From: Ifrita kowaldi
Lineage: Eukaryota > Chordata > Aves > Passeriformes > Cinclosomatidae
Reading direction: 5' to 3'
DNA: 64,000 nucleotides
Assembly: GCA_013398055.1 (NCBI GenBank)
Contig: VZRS01000476.1
Span: forward strand, 356,905 to 420,904
The notes beneath the pieces were generated by a model. It did no database searches. It had not been told where the DNA came from and worked only from the letters and a program-made list of their open reading frames with translations. Shown here one piece after another: positions 1 through 14,800 of the stretch; the first letter of the stretch is position 1; each line of letters starts with the position of its first letter. Made by a program: the position numbers and the translations under genes.

Positions 1-816
1 AAGGGGCACAAAACATTCTAAATGTTCTACAAACATTTTCTCTGTTACTACAGATACATTTTCAAATTCAGCCGTCATCCCAGGCTTAGAGTTTCCCTTA
101 AGACTTTGACCTAGATAGTTTTCCAAGCTTTTCTTATATTTAGGAACATGCTAGAAGATACAATTATATTAAGATATATAGATACGTGTTTGCATGTGCA
201 GTGTGTGTGGGTGCATTGGCAAGAGTGGGAATATGAATTTGCTTAGCCTGGCAGTGGTCACCCTCTAAGAAGTCTACATGGAAAGAGAGGAAGTCGAGTG
301 AACCCTCCCTTTGGGGTTTTTCTCCTGGCTATCCACCTTGGTGAGGTGCACTTAGGCTACAGACACCTGTGCTGCTGCAGGACAGCAGGAGAAGGAGGCA
401 GTCCAGCTGGAGACTTACTGGCAGAAAACATGCAGAAAGTCTGATGCACATCCACCCTATTTAAAACCTAACTAATCAGAAATACAGTTTTTAGATTCTG
501 CTTCAGTTTAATTTTATTTTAGATCAGAGATGCAGAATGTCTGTCCATCTGGCCCTTGGGAAACCAAAAACTAGCAGGTAGGCTAAACACCAATCACACT
601 GGCATTTATCCCTCCTGCATGGGGAATATTTCAGATATTCCCATTTTAAGATGGGAAATTTTCAGCTATATATTTTACAAGTCAGTTTGGTAAAATTCCA
701 TGGATAAATTATGGGTAATTTGAAAGTGCATTTCTTTTCTTTTTATTAATCTTTTGAATAGCTCTACAAAGATATACAATATTTATTTTTTCCTATTACT
801 ATTTTGTATGAATTAC
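1..816. other. Intron or 3' region beyond window exon 25
   Basis: AT-rich, without a recognisable coding match. I searched the minus strand for the expected last tail exon (human YDFRRLLRKTSQ-like) and did not find it. TAA at 813-815 would end an isoform that ignores the exon 25 donor. Confidence 0.6.
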
Positions 817-957
817 CGCTCAGTAGCTCTTAAAATGGAAGTCCTGCGCTCAATTGGGTGTCTCTTCCTTCTTGTGGTAGTACTGCTGTCCTTGGAGGTG
901 GAGTCAGTGGAGGAAATTTCTTGGTAGTAGATATCTAAATCTAGCACTTTGCTCAGA
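817..957 (-). CDS. MYO3A: MYO3A window exon 25: distal tail
   Basis: 141 bp, residues 1248-1293 plus two bases. It encodes LSKVLDLDIYYQEIS, a Ser/Thr-rich stretch, then RRKRHPIERRTSILRATE. It aligns with human KLLDLEDFYYKEF and ends where human reads CIKANER. Acceptor TTGACAG. The donor is taken as GCG|GTAATT; if it is not used, the frame reads one more Arg and stops at TAA 813-815. The final exon (about 30 residues in human, including the end of the actin-binding tail region) should lie left of the window. Confidence 0.88.
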
Positions 958-3900
958 CTGTCAATAAATAAGAACACTAAGTTAAACGGTTAACTTTTCA
1001 ATATTATTTTCAACATACAAAACCAAGGCAACCAAATACCATTATTAGTTCTGTTTATGTGGTGAGGGTCAAAGGAAAAACATATATAGGCACCAAAAAA
1101 TCAGTCTCTGAAGTGTGACTAATGTACAATGTAGATACTGAGAATTTTGAAATGCTAAATACTTTTATATATTCATAAAGGAGACACAGATGACTGAAAT
1201 TGTTTGGGTTTGCCACTAGACTCAGTGGAGAGGCATTTTTATGGTATAAATCATCTGGCCTATTTTAGATACCTCTTTGAGCAAGAGATGAATAATTTTC
1301 CTAAAGATGACTATTTTTTTTCTCTGAGTACAAGAAGAGAGTCTAAAGCAACTGGTTCAGATATGGGTATCAGTAATGCAGATATCTCTTATTTTGTTAG
1401 GGGAATGCTATCCTGGGTGTTATACATACAGAAAAAAAAATCAACCCCAACATCCAGTTTAGAATGGCTAAGGAAAGAAATAATATCCTAGAAAGAAACT
1501 CAATAGAGAAGTTCAGAATTCAATCCTCACATTGTTAGAAATCAGAAGTAATTAACTGATTTCACTTGCTATGTTCCACTAATACAGAGTCATCACATAA
1601 AAGAAGATGCAGTCAGGAAACGGGTTAACTAGATTTAAGGTAAGTGAAACCTAACTGAGGCCAATGAGAGAGAATACTAGATTTTGGTGTAAAAACCAGA
1701 TTTTTTGTGTTAGAGTTTTTTTTCCCCTAGACTAGAGTCAATAGGTAGGAAATTTTTTTAGGATCCAAATGACATGAGAAAAAAAGCTGAAAGACCAAAC
1801 ATGGGGGACATTGACATAAGGTCAGTCCTTTAAGCTGCGGAATAATCAAGTGCAATTTAAACTGTGGTTGAATGAAGCTCAATGCTGTGAGCACATTTTA
1901 TATAGATGTAATGTCATGCAACATCCTTTAAGACACAAATTTTAGCTATGGAGTTTGTATTCTGCAGCCCTAGCCGAGGATAGTGCAGACAGTCCATTCA
2001 TCTGTTATCGATGAGCAGGCTGCCATTGCACACGTGGTGCCACAGCAGTGCCACTGAGGGGGCAGCAAAAAAGCCTCAGTATAGAAACACAAATAAAATA
2101 AAGCTTTGATGTATGTCAGGAGCTGTGAACCAGGTCTGCAGCACACGTAAGGATCTAAGATACAGAAGGGCAGAATATACCAATTGCTTCCTTCTCTGCA
2201 GAGATCCATCAAAATAGGTTAGTTACACTGTGAAGAAAACACTTCTGGTTCAAATTTCAAGGGCTACTCTTCTTTAGCTGTTATTAATAGTAATTGTTTT
2301 AATTTTTAAATATCTATTTCCAAACACTCATATATTTTTAGAAAAAAATTTTGACAGTCTTTGTATTTTTGCTAACAAAAAAGAACTGGTTGCCCATTTG
2401 CTTTGACCAGAATTTTAAGCACCTTCAATTACTTTCTGTGTCAGAACTATCTTTGATATGGACCTTATCTTAACTTATTATAATGCTCGTATTACCATGG
2501 TAAAGGGCCATGTTTTAGGAGAACTGAAAGACTGAATTCTATAATGGATTTTAGTCAATGAAAATTGCATATTTTAACTTTGTATACATGTCTCCCTGTG
2601 AATCACCAAATTACCATTGTTTTTTCAATGCTTTATTCTCCTGGTCGAACTACAGCTAAAAACTATTCTAGAGTACTGGAATGACAATAGTGAGATAATG
2701 AAGAAAATTACCTTTCTTTTCTTGGTTTCCGTTTTTCATCTTGTATTGATTTCTAAGAAAATACAAAGTAATTAAAAATACGAAAAGGAAAGCTTATGCA
2801 AACATACAATTCATCAGTGTTAGGTAGGAGAGTGTTATATATTTTTCATTAGAAGAAATTATAGAGAATAAGCAAGTGTCCCAGAAAAATCTCTTTTAAG
2901 AACCTTTGAGATGGAGAATGAGATTGTTGCTCCCAAATTTGTTGCCATACTGGGAAAAAACCCCCCAAAGTAATGATGATCAGAACAGAAAAAGAAGATC
3001 TAAAATTTTGAAATAGCTATAACTGTTCTAATGAAGTTGACAACACTATCTCACTGGGGCAAATTTACTGTGATGCCATGAGAATTTCCATGAATAGAAG
3101 CAATGCAGTGGGAAGAGGAGGCATAATCCTATTCTCATTAATGCCAATGTAGTCTTCACATAGGTTTAGTAGAATAAAATGGACAAGGGCCCCATTTAAA
3201 AACAGTATAAAAGAACCTTTAGGATACAAGATTTCTAAAAATGCACAGGAGAGAAGATTCATAGGGAATGTGAATAATTCCTTATCTCTAACAGAGTTCT
3301 ATCCCTACAGCCAAAACAATGCTATGTTGCAGCATCACACTTCAAAGGCAGTATTTTTAAGTACAGATGGTCATAATTGTGTTTCTTGCAATTGAGTGAA
3401 ATCTTATTAGAATTAGTGACTGTAAAGTCACCAAGAATCAGAAAGCCTGATGGACTTCAGTATGTAGGCAAATGAAAATGACATATAATTCCAAAATGAT
3501 AGGCTGATTTAAAGAAATATGCCTCAAAATAAAATTCTAGTGCTTTATATGAACAATGGGCTATTATCAGGCTTCATTTATACCTGTATACCCTTCAGGT
3601 CATTTGATATGCAAGGAGATGAGTGAGAATGTAAGGTGTCTAATTAATGTCTGTAGCATGATGTGAGAGAGATATCTGATTTTGCAGAAGATAGAATTTT
3701 TTTTTGAAAAATGCTCTCATATTGTGTTTCTTCACTTTCATATGATCTGGGCTTGATAACAATCTGTGAATGCCTGAAGGTCACAGAGATTTTTAATAAG
3801 GTAGAAAATCCGTAATAGCTGGGAAAGTTGACTGCCCTCTAAAGCTGACTACCATCTAAAGTTGGAGCTTAATGACTTACCCAAGGTCTAAGAATTTAAG

Positions 3901-6900
3901 AACTAGTAAGTCTGCTTTCCAAGCTTCAGTATAGATATTTACATTGAACCTTTCCCTGACCAGTGAACTTCATGTCAGGAAAACAGGATTCTCTTTTTCA
4001 CACCTTCTTGAAAATACAACTCATCGAAGGTAATATTCATTAATACCTTGAAAAGCTGCTGCTGAAAAATTGATTAAAAATTTCCTGGCATTACTGCAGT
4101 TTTTGTTTGCACTGATGTCATGGCTGTTTTCTGACATGGAGCAGGCCATGTAACAAATTAGCTCTCAGAAAATACCACATTCCTGACTATATTCTTAGCT
4201 TTCTAAATAGGCATTTACTTCAGAACTACCCTTCTCCTCAGAAATTTCCTAATACAGATTCTATATCATGCCTTTCATTTCAGTCCTTTATCTCACCAAT
4301 CCTGCTTTCACAAAACAAATTTTATTCTTACATGCAAATTTATTTTTAAGAATGCAATTTCTTTTCACAATATCACAGTTCCAAAGCTATGTTATTTCAA
4401 GGCCCCAGAATAAAACATAGCTGTATTTGTCTTTTTTTGGTATGCCAGACACAACTGTCCCTGCAGGCCCTGGTGACACCTTCTGTTGAAAGGAGAAGCA
4501 ATTGCTATGGTTAGTTTATTAGCTGGGTTCTCACCGGCTGTTAAAATAGGTCACTAAGATACAGGCACCTCAAGCAAATCAGTTTAATTGCTTTTTTTGT
4601 TGGGAGTGCTTTCTGAGCTGCTTTTACATTTTCACTCTTTCTGCTTACTTTCTTGCCTTTTTTCCTATATTTAAGGGCACTGAAGTCAAGAGGGGAAAGC
4701 AGCACTCGGTATCTGAACTTGGACCAAAGGATATATATAGAGACACTCAAATCCATTAGTCTCCTGAGCAGTTGGTGTTTGCCAATGCCTTCATAATCAC
4801 AATCTGACACATTTGTAAAGGAAGTTACAGTGTGCATACTAATACAGCTTATTTTAGTATTTGCTCTCTCTGCAAGATCAAGCACTAATTTAGGTGCTCA
4901 AAATAGCTCCAAACAAACCTGTGATTCTCCTGGTTCTCTCCTGTGACTTACAAAGAAACTATGGAGACAGGGCACTTGATTTGGGTATTGAAAATGCAAA
5001 TGCTGCTTATGCATATAATGAAAATACATATGTTTAGGTACAAAAGTAAATAGTGGTCTGACATAGCTCCCCAGTCTGGGTAACTCTGTACTTCAATTTC
5101 AAGTCTCGTTTGATTTGTGAAGTTTGTGGCATGCCTCCTTTCAGCAGGACACAGGTTTTATGTTGTATTAGAAAAGAATAATGGGAATTGGGCAATTAGA
5201 AAGATAGTTTGGTGGGAATTATCTGACAGTTTTAACCCACAAAAGCTTCCTAAACTCACATGTATTAGAGTGTAATAGGTGGAGTCTTCTGGATTATTTA
5301 ATGTCTTGGGCTTCCGTGGCCTTCTGGGGGGCCTCTGCATTGGGCGAGAGTCTTCTACTTTGGCCACAACTGTAAAAAAGCAGAAGATAGCAATGCTTAT
5401 TTCTTCACAGAATGGGAAGCTTTTGGAAAAACAGGAGAATTTCACCAAAGAGAGAAAAAATTCCACATAGCCACTTCTACTGCTTGCAGTAATTCAAGAA
5501 AGCAACCAGTTTGGACATTTTCATCAGCAGAGAATGAGTTTATCCATTTGAGTCCTGACTGCCCACAGGGACAAATGCCACATAATGAACACCAGGCTGG
5601 AACAGCCCGAAGGTCTGCCTGGCACAGGCCTCTCCTGAAAAGGGCTGATGCTCCACATTCAGAAAAGGGCTCTGAAGGGTAATGGCTACTGTGAGGCCAC
5701 TGTCTCGTAACAGGGACCTGTGTGGCAGGGGTGATGTTTTTCTCAGACTCAAGTCAATCTTTAAGGTGCTGAATGAGGGAACTAGTGTTAGGTCTCTGTT
5801 TCAGAGGTTGTCCTCTACACTGTCATAGTGAAGATTTTTCTCCAGGTCTCCTGCTGAGGCTTTTCATTTCAAGCCAAATCATGTACCACTGGGCAGGTAC
5901 CACAGCACGACCAGGTCCATCTCATCCAGTGTAGCCTATGTTAGCGTACTTGAATTCTGGTCTCTATTTCTACAAAAGCTTTCTGCAAACATGTGAAAAA
6001 TGCCTTCACTCTAATAGAAATGAAATCAAGATTTTAACACAAAATGGAACTACTGTCCCCTGGCAGTCTCCCAGTTCAGAGTTAGACACTGACTTGCAGA
6101 TTACATTGTCTGGCACATAGAGAACTAGAAAAATATCTTGGGTATTTGCTTGTTAAAAATCTATATGCAATTCTGGCAGTGCTGAGATACAGGGCTGCTT
6201 GGGTTCATAGGCTGTTTGTCACAAAGACAACACAGAGTGCACGGTTCCTAATGCCTCGGAAGACCACAGAACTGACCCTGGAGGGACAAGGGACCACAAA
6301 TGTACAGCCTGGTGAACCTAGCCTCCTTCCCTTCAGTTTCAGCTATAGAAAAAGTTAATGGGGTGACAGGAATTCCTTCATGATGAAGGAGAAGGGGATT
6401 GCACAGAGCAGAACACCAACGATAGAAATGGGTCATAGGGACACATACGGGGTGGTGACTGAAGTCACAGCACAGTGAACTGAGTGTCTAAGGTATCTTG
6501 CATTATCCAGTGAGGTTTGATCTTGCCCTTGTCCCATCATAGATATACCAAGGACAGTCCATGAGAAAAAACATCTCCTTATTCATTAATGAATATAGTG
6601 TGAGGTTGGAATGGGGATCTAAATCCCAGTGAATTTACTAAAGTTTGTTTTCCTGATATAATCCACTTTCACACGAAGCGACTTTAATACCATTTTGTTC
6701 CCCTATGACCATCAGAAACCCTTTTACATTATAAAAATAAAAACTCTCTCATGTACAGCAGACATCTTTTTAATTAAGCAGGTAGCACAATCATTTAAAA
6801 TGAGAAACGATCAGTGATACATCAGTGTTGACTCTTGCAAAATTAGCTGTTTAAGTTTTTTGTTATGTGTGATAAATAAAGGCTTGTAAAGGTCATGGGT

Positions 6901-8839
6901 ATATAGAGGAGCCAGAATGAATAATGTTAATTTAAATTGTAGTTGGGTCATGATTACATTTATTGTTTTAGTTCCTTATCTGAAATGCAGACTGCTTCTT
7001 CTGTAATGAATGAACAAGTATCATTTTAACATCTTGCACTTGAGAAAACAATGGTGTTTATCTAAGCCAGGTTACAGCCATGTTTGATTCATGTTAAACA
7101 ATGAAATTTAGATGAAATTCCCAATTCATTTCAGTAACCTGTATTAAATATAAGTGACATTCCTTGATTTCAATAGGTGTAGCAGGCTTGACTGTGCTCT
7201 TAATGTGGGCTGTTGCTACCTTGCTGCATTTCAAATGGGCCACCTGGAGTTATCTGACTTTCCATTTGTGAGAGAGAAGAGGCATATCTTCCCTATTTTA
7301 TTTTTAGACACAACAAGAGTCCAAAGTGGAAACACTACCTTAAAAAAATCCCTTAAAATTCAGTGCTGTTGAAAAGAAACGCCTAACACTCTGTCTGTAG
7401 GACATTTTCAAAAATTTTGTCAAAGATCATGAAAATCTGAAAAAAGAAATGAAGCCAATTTGGGGGCTCTAGGAAAACCCCAATGAAAAGGTTCTCATAA
7501 TGCCTAAAGATTTTTTATTGTCCCCTAAGAATTCACCACTGTGTATGCTGTTACATTATTTAATTCATCAATGTCAAACAGATAAAGCATTATTGCACCC
7601 TAGATTGCAATTATTCCAACTGAAATGACTTGTATACTTCTTGTGTGTGTGCTCTGCAAAGAAGACTGCTTTTTACATTCAAAAAATACCATTTTGACAA
7701 TGATAAAGGTTTCAGTTAAAAAGAAAGCTTTTCAGCTCAGCTCTTGTGTTGTACATATGTATAAGCTGTGCAAAAGTGTTGAGGGGACAGAAATACCATG
7801 GTGGGGCAGGCAGCCTTCTAAGCTTGGACCTCCATTGTTTCTTTTAAAAATTAAATATAGGACTGAAAAGGCATTTCTGAGTTTTGCCTTCAAATTACAT
7901 AGTAAGGTTTTGCTTTCTTTGTTGCACTTTTCTTCAGAAAGTGAAGCTGTGATTTCCTTTTGCACTTAGATTTGTGTTCACTGCTACCAAAATTCAGCAG
8001 ATGTGGTAGTTATTTGTATTGGATAATACAAAGTAAAATTTGCTTTTTTGTTAGTTTCTGATAAATACGGAAATAATTGACTTAGTAAAATCAAAGGTTG
8101 GGGGTGCAAATTAAATACACAAGTCTGATAAACGGTGAGTTTGATGCGCTTGTTTTCCAGAGGGCCTATACCTTTCTGCAGGAGGCAGTGAAGCAGAAAG
8201 GAAGAGTAAAATAATTAATTTATTAACAGGGCAATTATGTTCCATTCCATGACAAAGAAAAGGTTTTTATTGAAGTCCAGTCTCTCCATAGTAAAGTATC
8301 TTGTAGCTTATTTTTCCTTAAGACTTCAAGTATCTCTAGCAAGATCTGGCCATGTGCTTGATATGTAAAAGGAAAACTGATGTTTCCCCTCTAACAGTCA
8401 TTTAAATAGGTATTTTACAACACTGGTACAAAACCCATTCACACAGCAGCTGTCAAAGCACTTCAGAAGTGCCAGGTTGGCACTATCAATCCTGTCCTAG
8501 GAGAAGGGTAGATAAGATGCACAAAGACACATCGAGACTTGCTTAAGGTTACATCACAGTTAGTCATTAGCAGAGCTAAGGAGCTGGATGGAGGACTGTG
8601 CTGAGACTTTCATCTCTGCTGCCAGCCCACACCTTGCTGCTGTATCTGCCTGAAGAGGTCCTGTCAGTGCTGGGACATGCCTTAGGAGCAACATGTAGGA
8701 GAAACTGGAAACTTCGATGCAACACAGACATTCCTTTTTAAAGGGTTTACCAGGAAGAAGACAGATTGAATAATGGGTTGGAATGGGGGGATTTTCCTCC
8801 TCAGACTTTCCAAGTGTATCTAGTCAGTACTTGATTAGT

Positions 8840-8894
<55 letters not shown>

Positions 8895-11800
8895 TTGGTC
8901 CAGTGGTGATAATAAACATTAAAGTTGAATAGAGAGAATATGAGAATGAATGAAATGAGAATAAATGAAATACAGAGTTAAGGGTCAGGAAAGGCATGTG
9001 AACAGTGTGGCTGCCAGATAACATTCAACAAAGTTTAGTAAATCTAAGAAAAATTCTTTATTCCTACCAGTATCTCAGCTAGGGATAGGGATGATAGTTC
9101 ATTTAGCACTACCACAAAGGTTCCTACCTAAGCTGCACACACACTCAATTCTACAACATATTAACACTTTCATACTCAGCCATCACCAAATAGGCTGAAA
9201 GCTCCAAATAGGCTGAAATGTGTATACAATATGTATGTGTATCCTGAACACCACCACAAACTACAGGAACTGAGGAGAGCTGCATGTGCTTGAAACATTC
9301 AAGGATGAGCAAGAAATGTTTGAATAAAGATGAGTCAGTATCAACAGCCCTTTAGGTTGAACTGTGTCTGCACATTCTGACATACAATGATAAGCTTGCC
9401 CAAGACAGCAATCTCGAGGAATCAACATTCGTGGAGGCTAATGTAAATTAACTATGACTTACAACACATTTTATACTGAAGACTGGAGAAATAGTGTGGT
9501 TACAGCTGTGATAAACATCTAAGGGACAAAAGGTCTCTATTTATTAAGCCACCTGAAGAAACAGACAAAGCCATCTTCAGGTCATTTAAGTGAAATGTTA
9601 CATGTTTGATTTAGAGCTGTTCCACATCTTAAGGAGACAGAAGTATTTCTGAGCTGGGCTCAGAAATAAGCAGAAAGGAAAACAAGAGGAAAAGCAAGAA
9701 TTGTATAGGTTTTGTAGAGACAGTTGAAAATAATCAGAAAAAATCGAAATATAGCAACTGGAATTCCAGAACTCGATAATAAGAAGCTAATCGGTATTAC
9801 TGCTTATGACATTTATGTGCATACCTTTTTACTGTTCTAATTGTACACAGCATGAGGATGTAACTACTCAAGTTTGGAATTTGCACAGAGAAAAGCACTG
9901 CTCTGCAACATTCTAGTTAGTAACTTTTAAGTATTTTTAATTCATGGGATGTTTAACACAGCCAGATTTGGAAATTACAGATGGTGGCTGCAAATTCTTA
10001 GCAATCTGGAAAAATATAGAGGGATTACTGTGGCACAGATCTGGAAGTTGAAACTGCAAGAGACTGAGAACTTTGCGTATGGCAGAGATTGAGATCTCTC
10101 ACACCTAAGTCCCACAGCCCCACTGAGGGAAGCAGTTTCAGCCCCTGGCTGACAGTAATACAGAATCACAGAATCAGAAACATTGGAAAAGACCTCTAAG
10201 ATCATCAAGTTCAGTCTTGACCACCTTGCCAGTTAGACCATGGCATGAAGTGCCATGTCCAGCTGTTTCTTAAACACCTCCAAGGATGGTGACTCCACCA
10301 CTTCCCTGGGAAGTCCATTCCAGTGCTTAACAACCCTTTTGGTGAAGAAATTCCCACTGATGTCCAGCCTGAACCTCCCCAGTACAGTCTGAGGCCATGT
10401 CTTCTCGTTCTCTCACTGGTTGCCTGGGAGAAGAGGCCAACTCCCACGGGCTGCACCCTCCTTTCAGGCAGTTGTAGAGAATGATAAGGTCACCCCTGAG
10501 CCTCCTCTTTCCCAGACTAAACACCCCCAGGTGCCTCAGTTGCTCCTCATTGGACTTGTGCTCCAGTCCCTTCACCTTCAGAGCTTTGTTGCCCTTCTCT
10601 GGACTCACTCCAGCACCTCTCATTTCTCAGAGCCTGGTGACCTGGGATTACTGCTTTTTAAGAGAGGGTATTTAAGGAAAATGGCTGTACTCCACTTCCA
10701 TGACCTCCCATATCTTATGCTCTGCCATGGATCTGAGCAACTCCCAACATGGATCTTCAACATCCTGGCTGTATGGTGCCCAAAGGGCCACTCCTGTAGC
10801 CAAGAACCACCAGCCAGTAGTGCTTGACTACCCTGTTTTTCTCCAGTCCCACGCCTCAGTGCTCCCTGGCTGACCACTCACTTGCAAAGAAGTCTGGCTG
10901 GTGCATACTGCTCTGCTCACCTGGTGCTACACAGGCTCCCTTTTCCTTGCAAAGCCTGCCCATTAAATTCCTGTAAATAGGGCTTTGACAGCCTACAGCA
11001 GGAGGAATCCTGGATGAAAACCCTGCTTGTCTCATTGCCTCATTTAGCTGAAAAGGTCCTCAGCTGCACCGGGGTTCCTCATACTACGTAAATTTCATTC
11101 TTAATATAGAAAATTCTCTTCCTGAGATTTTGTACTTGAACTGTCATTTAATGAGTAGAAGGATGAGCACTATGATTCATCTGGAAAAAAAAGAAAAAAA
11201 TATTTGCTCCCATAATGGCCAAATTCCCCTTACTTCAGGCTTTGATCTCAAAAAACTTGGCAGCAGCCATTTGTGCATCTCTTCTGACACCACAGCAACC
11301 CAAGGCTCACTAGCAGTCCAAAGGTGCTGTTCTGGGGTGAAGCTAATACATTTGGCTGAAAGCATGTAAGCAAGCAAATATAACCTACTCAGAGATTCTA
11401 GCCACAGGGAATTTTGTTAATTCCAGGAACCTTGTGCAGCTCACTTTATGCATTTTATAATTATGAAGAAACTCATTTAAGAACATCTTAACCTTGTGGA
11501 TATAAGATTAATTCAACCTTTTGCTCAGATGTTCTTTGAACTGCAAGCTTTGCATTTTTATTAAAAACAAACAAACAAAAATGTGAACATTTGTCACAGT
11601 ATGCCATCAGCTGTCTCTCAGTTCCTCCCCTTCTGTGGGTAGCAATGCAGTAAAATATTTTATCAGAGGAAGTGGTAAGTTCTCTTACTGCACAGTGGCC
11701 CCCTACTAACAGACAAAGGCAGCCAAGCTCTCCTATCTAGCTATAAAATACAGTTCACATGCTACAGCTGTAAAACAACATACAAAACTAGTGAAGCTGA

Positions 11801-14800
11801 TGAAAAAGTGTAAATAAATTTAGATGACCAAAGTAATTACAAATAGGTAAATACCACATGATTTAAAGAACACCTAAAGCTCAACAATCCCTGCGTTCAT
11901 AAGAGTAGGACAGGAAAAGCAGCCATAGAGGGAAAGCTGCTGCAAAAGCACATCCCTCTGTAAACGTGTGTGTATAAATCGTACTGTAACACATAAAGTA
12001 GGCAGGAAGTCAGAAAGGTTCCTCCCTGTTTATAAAGCAGTGGATCACCTCATCTACCTGTTTCACTTTACCATGACCGTCTGCAGTACCTTATCTCAAA
12101 TCTTTGGGGGTTTTGTAGTCATTTTACTATATTGCATACAGGAAGAAGTATGACATCCAGAATGTTGGTAACTCCTGTGTTTTAGAGAGTACAACTTAAA
12201 TGAACTGAACACAGGCATCTTGTTACTTAAATATTCTCTACATCTAATTAGATCATGCTCACTGTAATAGACATCTACTTAAGACAACGCAGCTTTGTGG
12301 TAAAGCCAGTTTCCAACTGGCTTAAAGGCAAACTGTGGAATTACTGCAGTGTATTGCCTTCACTATCTGGTACATTGGTCATAGCTGGAAAAGTAACAGT
12401 TTTCCTGTCATGTGAATTACATTCAAGAGTAGAAAAAGAAAGTTCACATTCCACACCAAGAAAGGTTTTTCAGTGGACAGGTTAGCACACTTTACCACTG
12501 GAAAGCTTCTGCACTGTGACACCACAGGGTTTTACAGCACCGTGACATTTTCAGAGATAAGGGGAAGTGAAGTGGCTGGCTGGTCACCCCTTTAGGCAGG
12601 GTTGGATGCACAGGTGACAAACCCTGACAAGCTTTTGTCTCCTGTAAAGCTACTTAAATTAATAGCAGTGTGACGGGTAGACTTCACTGCATTTTGCACA
12701 TAGCAAGAACACACTGGTTCATTTTCACCTGGTTCACTCATGCAAGTGATGAGATCTTTAACTGAGAAAACAGGGATTTGTATATTGCCTTTCCCTCTAT
12801 CTACCTCTTTTCTCTAGCTTCTGTTGGAAAATGAGTAACTCTTGTTAGAACCAAGAGTTATTTTCCAAAGCATGCATTTTTAATTTCTCAGGTTTATCTT
12901 GTCAAAAAATATGCAGTATTTAATAGAGAACTCAGTACAAATCCATTAATGACAATCACAAACCTTGCTCTGCCTTTAATGAAAGATCATGGCACTTAGT
13001 TTTCCATTTCCCATTTCTTTTCTCTGGCAGACTTTGGTCTTGGAAACAGGCTGATCACAGACCACCTACCAGCAGCCAGTTTACACTTAGAGGCGTAAAC
13101 ACCAAGCCCTCATTTTAGCAGCTTGCCCATTTGAGAGGACTCCAAAGCAGGATTGAAGTCCTTTTAAGATCTTTTCAATGTAGTCATAGGAACAGAAAGA
13201 AGCTTCATCACGCATGACAACTGAATCCACAATGTTATAATGAAAATTGCACAGCCAGCTCTGGGCAGCGAGAGACAGTCCTAGATCTTATCCCAGCTCT
13301 TCCCCAGAGGCAGTGCAGTGGGCTCGCACAAGCCCTGCCACACAAATGGAGACACAGCCTGCTACATCTGCCCTCATCTTCCTCTGCGTCCGCAGCCCAG
13401 GACATGAGCTGAGGAAATTCCCTGTTACATCTATTTCAACAGAAGAGGTTTGAGCAGCTCAATCAGTTCTTTGTGGTCGTTTTGGTGGGGCACAGGTCTT
13501 AATGACCTGCATGCTCAAAACCTGATGTCCTCTTTATCCTCCCAGTACTCTTCACCACTGCCACCCAAGCTGCTCCAAGCATGCTTGCACTTTGGGAATC
13601 TTCATTGCCCGTGTTAACTGGAATATAAATAACTCTGGAGGTTATTTCTAGAGATCATGCCCTCATAAAGTGTGTGAGTTAATGGATGCCAAACATTAAT
13701 AAAACTTTACTTGCAATTTTAAGGACATACCCACCAACATGGGCAGGAGTTACAGGTTTTGAATAACCTAAGTTGCACCTGTGGATAGCTAAAAATTCAC
13801 TCAGCATATATGTGACATACTTTAGTAAATTGTTTGACGTATTACCTAAAAAACAGTTTTGTTTTTAAAGCATAGTCCCATATCCTACCAATAGCACACA
13901 CAGTTGAGTGACACGAGTTAAAAAGAGCTAATACAGAATTTTTGCTAAATAAAAGTATTCCTAGAGATTCTGTGTCTAGGTCTCACAAAGATTCATTCAG
14001 CAATCCTAAGCAGCACTGAAACAAAACACCAAGAAAAATGGTAACTACATAAATCTCAACCAGGCTTGGATATTTGTTTGGAAACTGTGTTCCAGCCATG
14101 TACTGATATGGAGCTTAGTACAAAAATATACAGCCTGAGTAATATGAGCAGCTGGAGTTAACTCATCTACCAGTTCCCTGGCCTTTAAAAACATGACCAG
14201 GAGTAGCTTCGTGTCTGTCCTGTTTACAAATGAAAATTCTGCTAACAGTAAGGTTAAATATTACCTGACTGACAAACATGAGAAGAAAGCCGGCCATTAG
14301 CTTGCTTATCTTTGGACATCATCACAGGTCTCAGCTGATGGGACAATATCATTTCATTCAGTTTTTGCTGCAATGCTAAGTAATCTTCAGATAATTTTGA
14401 TATCTGAAAAATACATTTTTACGTTATTATAGAAATAAGGATAAGTGTTCCAAGGTAATCAAAGGCTACAGCTACTTGTTATTGGTTCACACATGCGAGC
14501 AGATGGTGCCTTGCTGATGCAAGATTGCTTCTAGAGCTGTAGGCATACTTCTCTGCACATGTGCAAGTCTCTGACATTGGCACAGCAACTTTAGCTTCAT
14601 TTACAGAGACATTTCACAAGTTTACTGGATTAGGGACCTTGATGGTTAAACAAACATTTCAACAAAGGCAGAGCTTCTGCATTTAATGTAAATCAGATTA
14701 ATACTATTTTTGCCAGTATTCTTTGTCTTTTCCTCCTTCCTGAAAAGGCTACTTTCTCTTGCAAACCAAAATATGCATTTTTATAGAACACACATTACAA

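Larger units (their letters stand above)
5370..14264 (-). other. MYO3A 8.9-kb intron
   Basis: Largest intron. It holds a poly(A) tract (8,841), a CR1 copy (10,151), an unclassified moderately GC-rich stretch to about 11,060, and a hairpin (12,824). The remainder shows nothing recognisable. Confidence 0.75.

Noticed and set aside
10420..10827. 135-codon plus-strand frame
   Set aside because: It runs antisense through a CR1 copy into unclassified DNA, with no protein similarity recognised.
13247..13453. 68-codon plus-strand frame in a locally GC-richer stretch
   Set aside because: No family match and no splice context; treated as intron.
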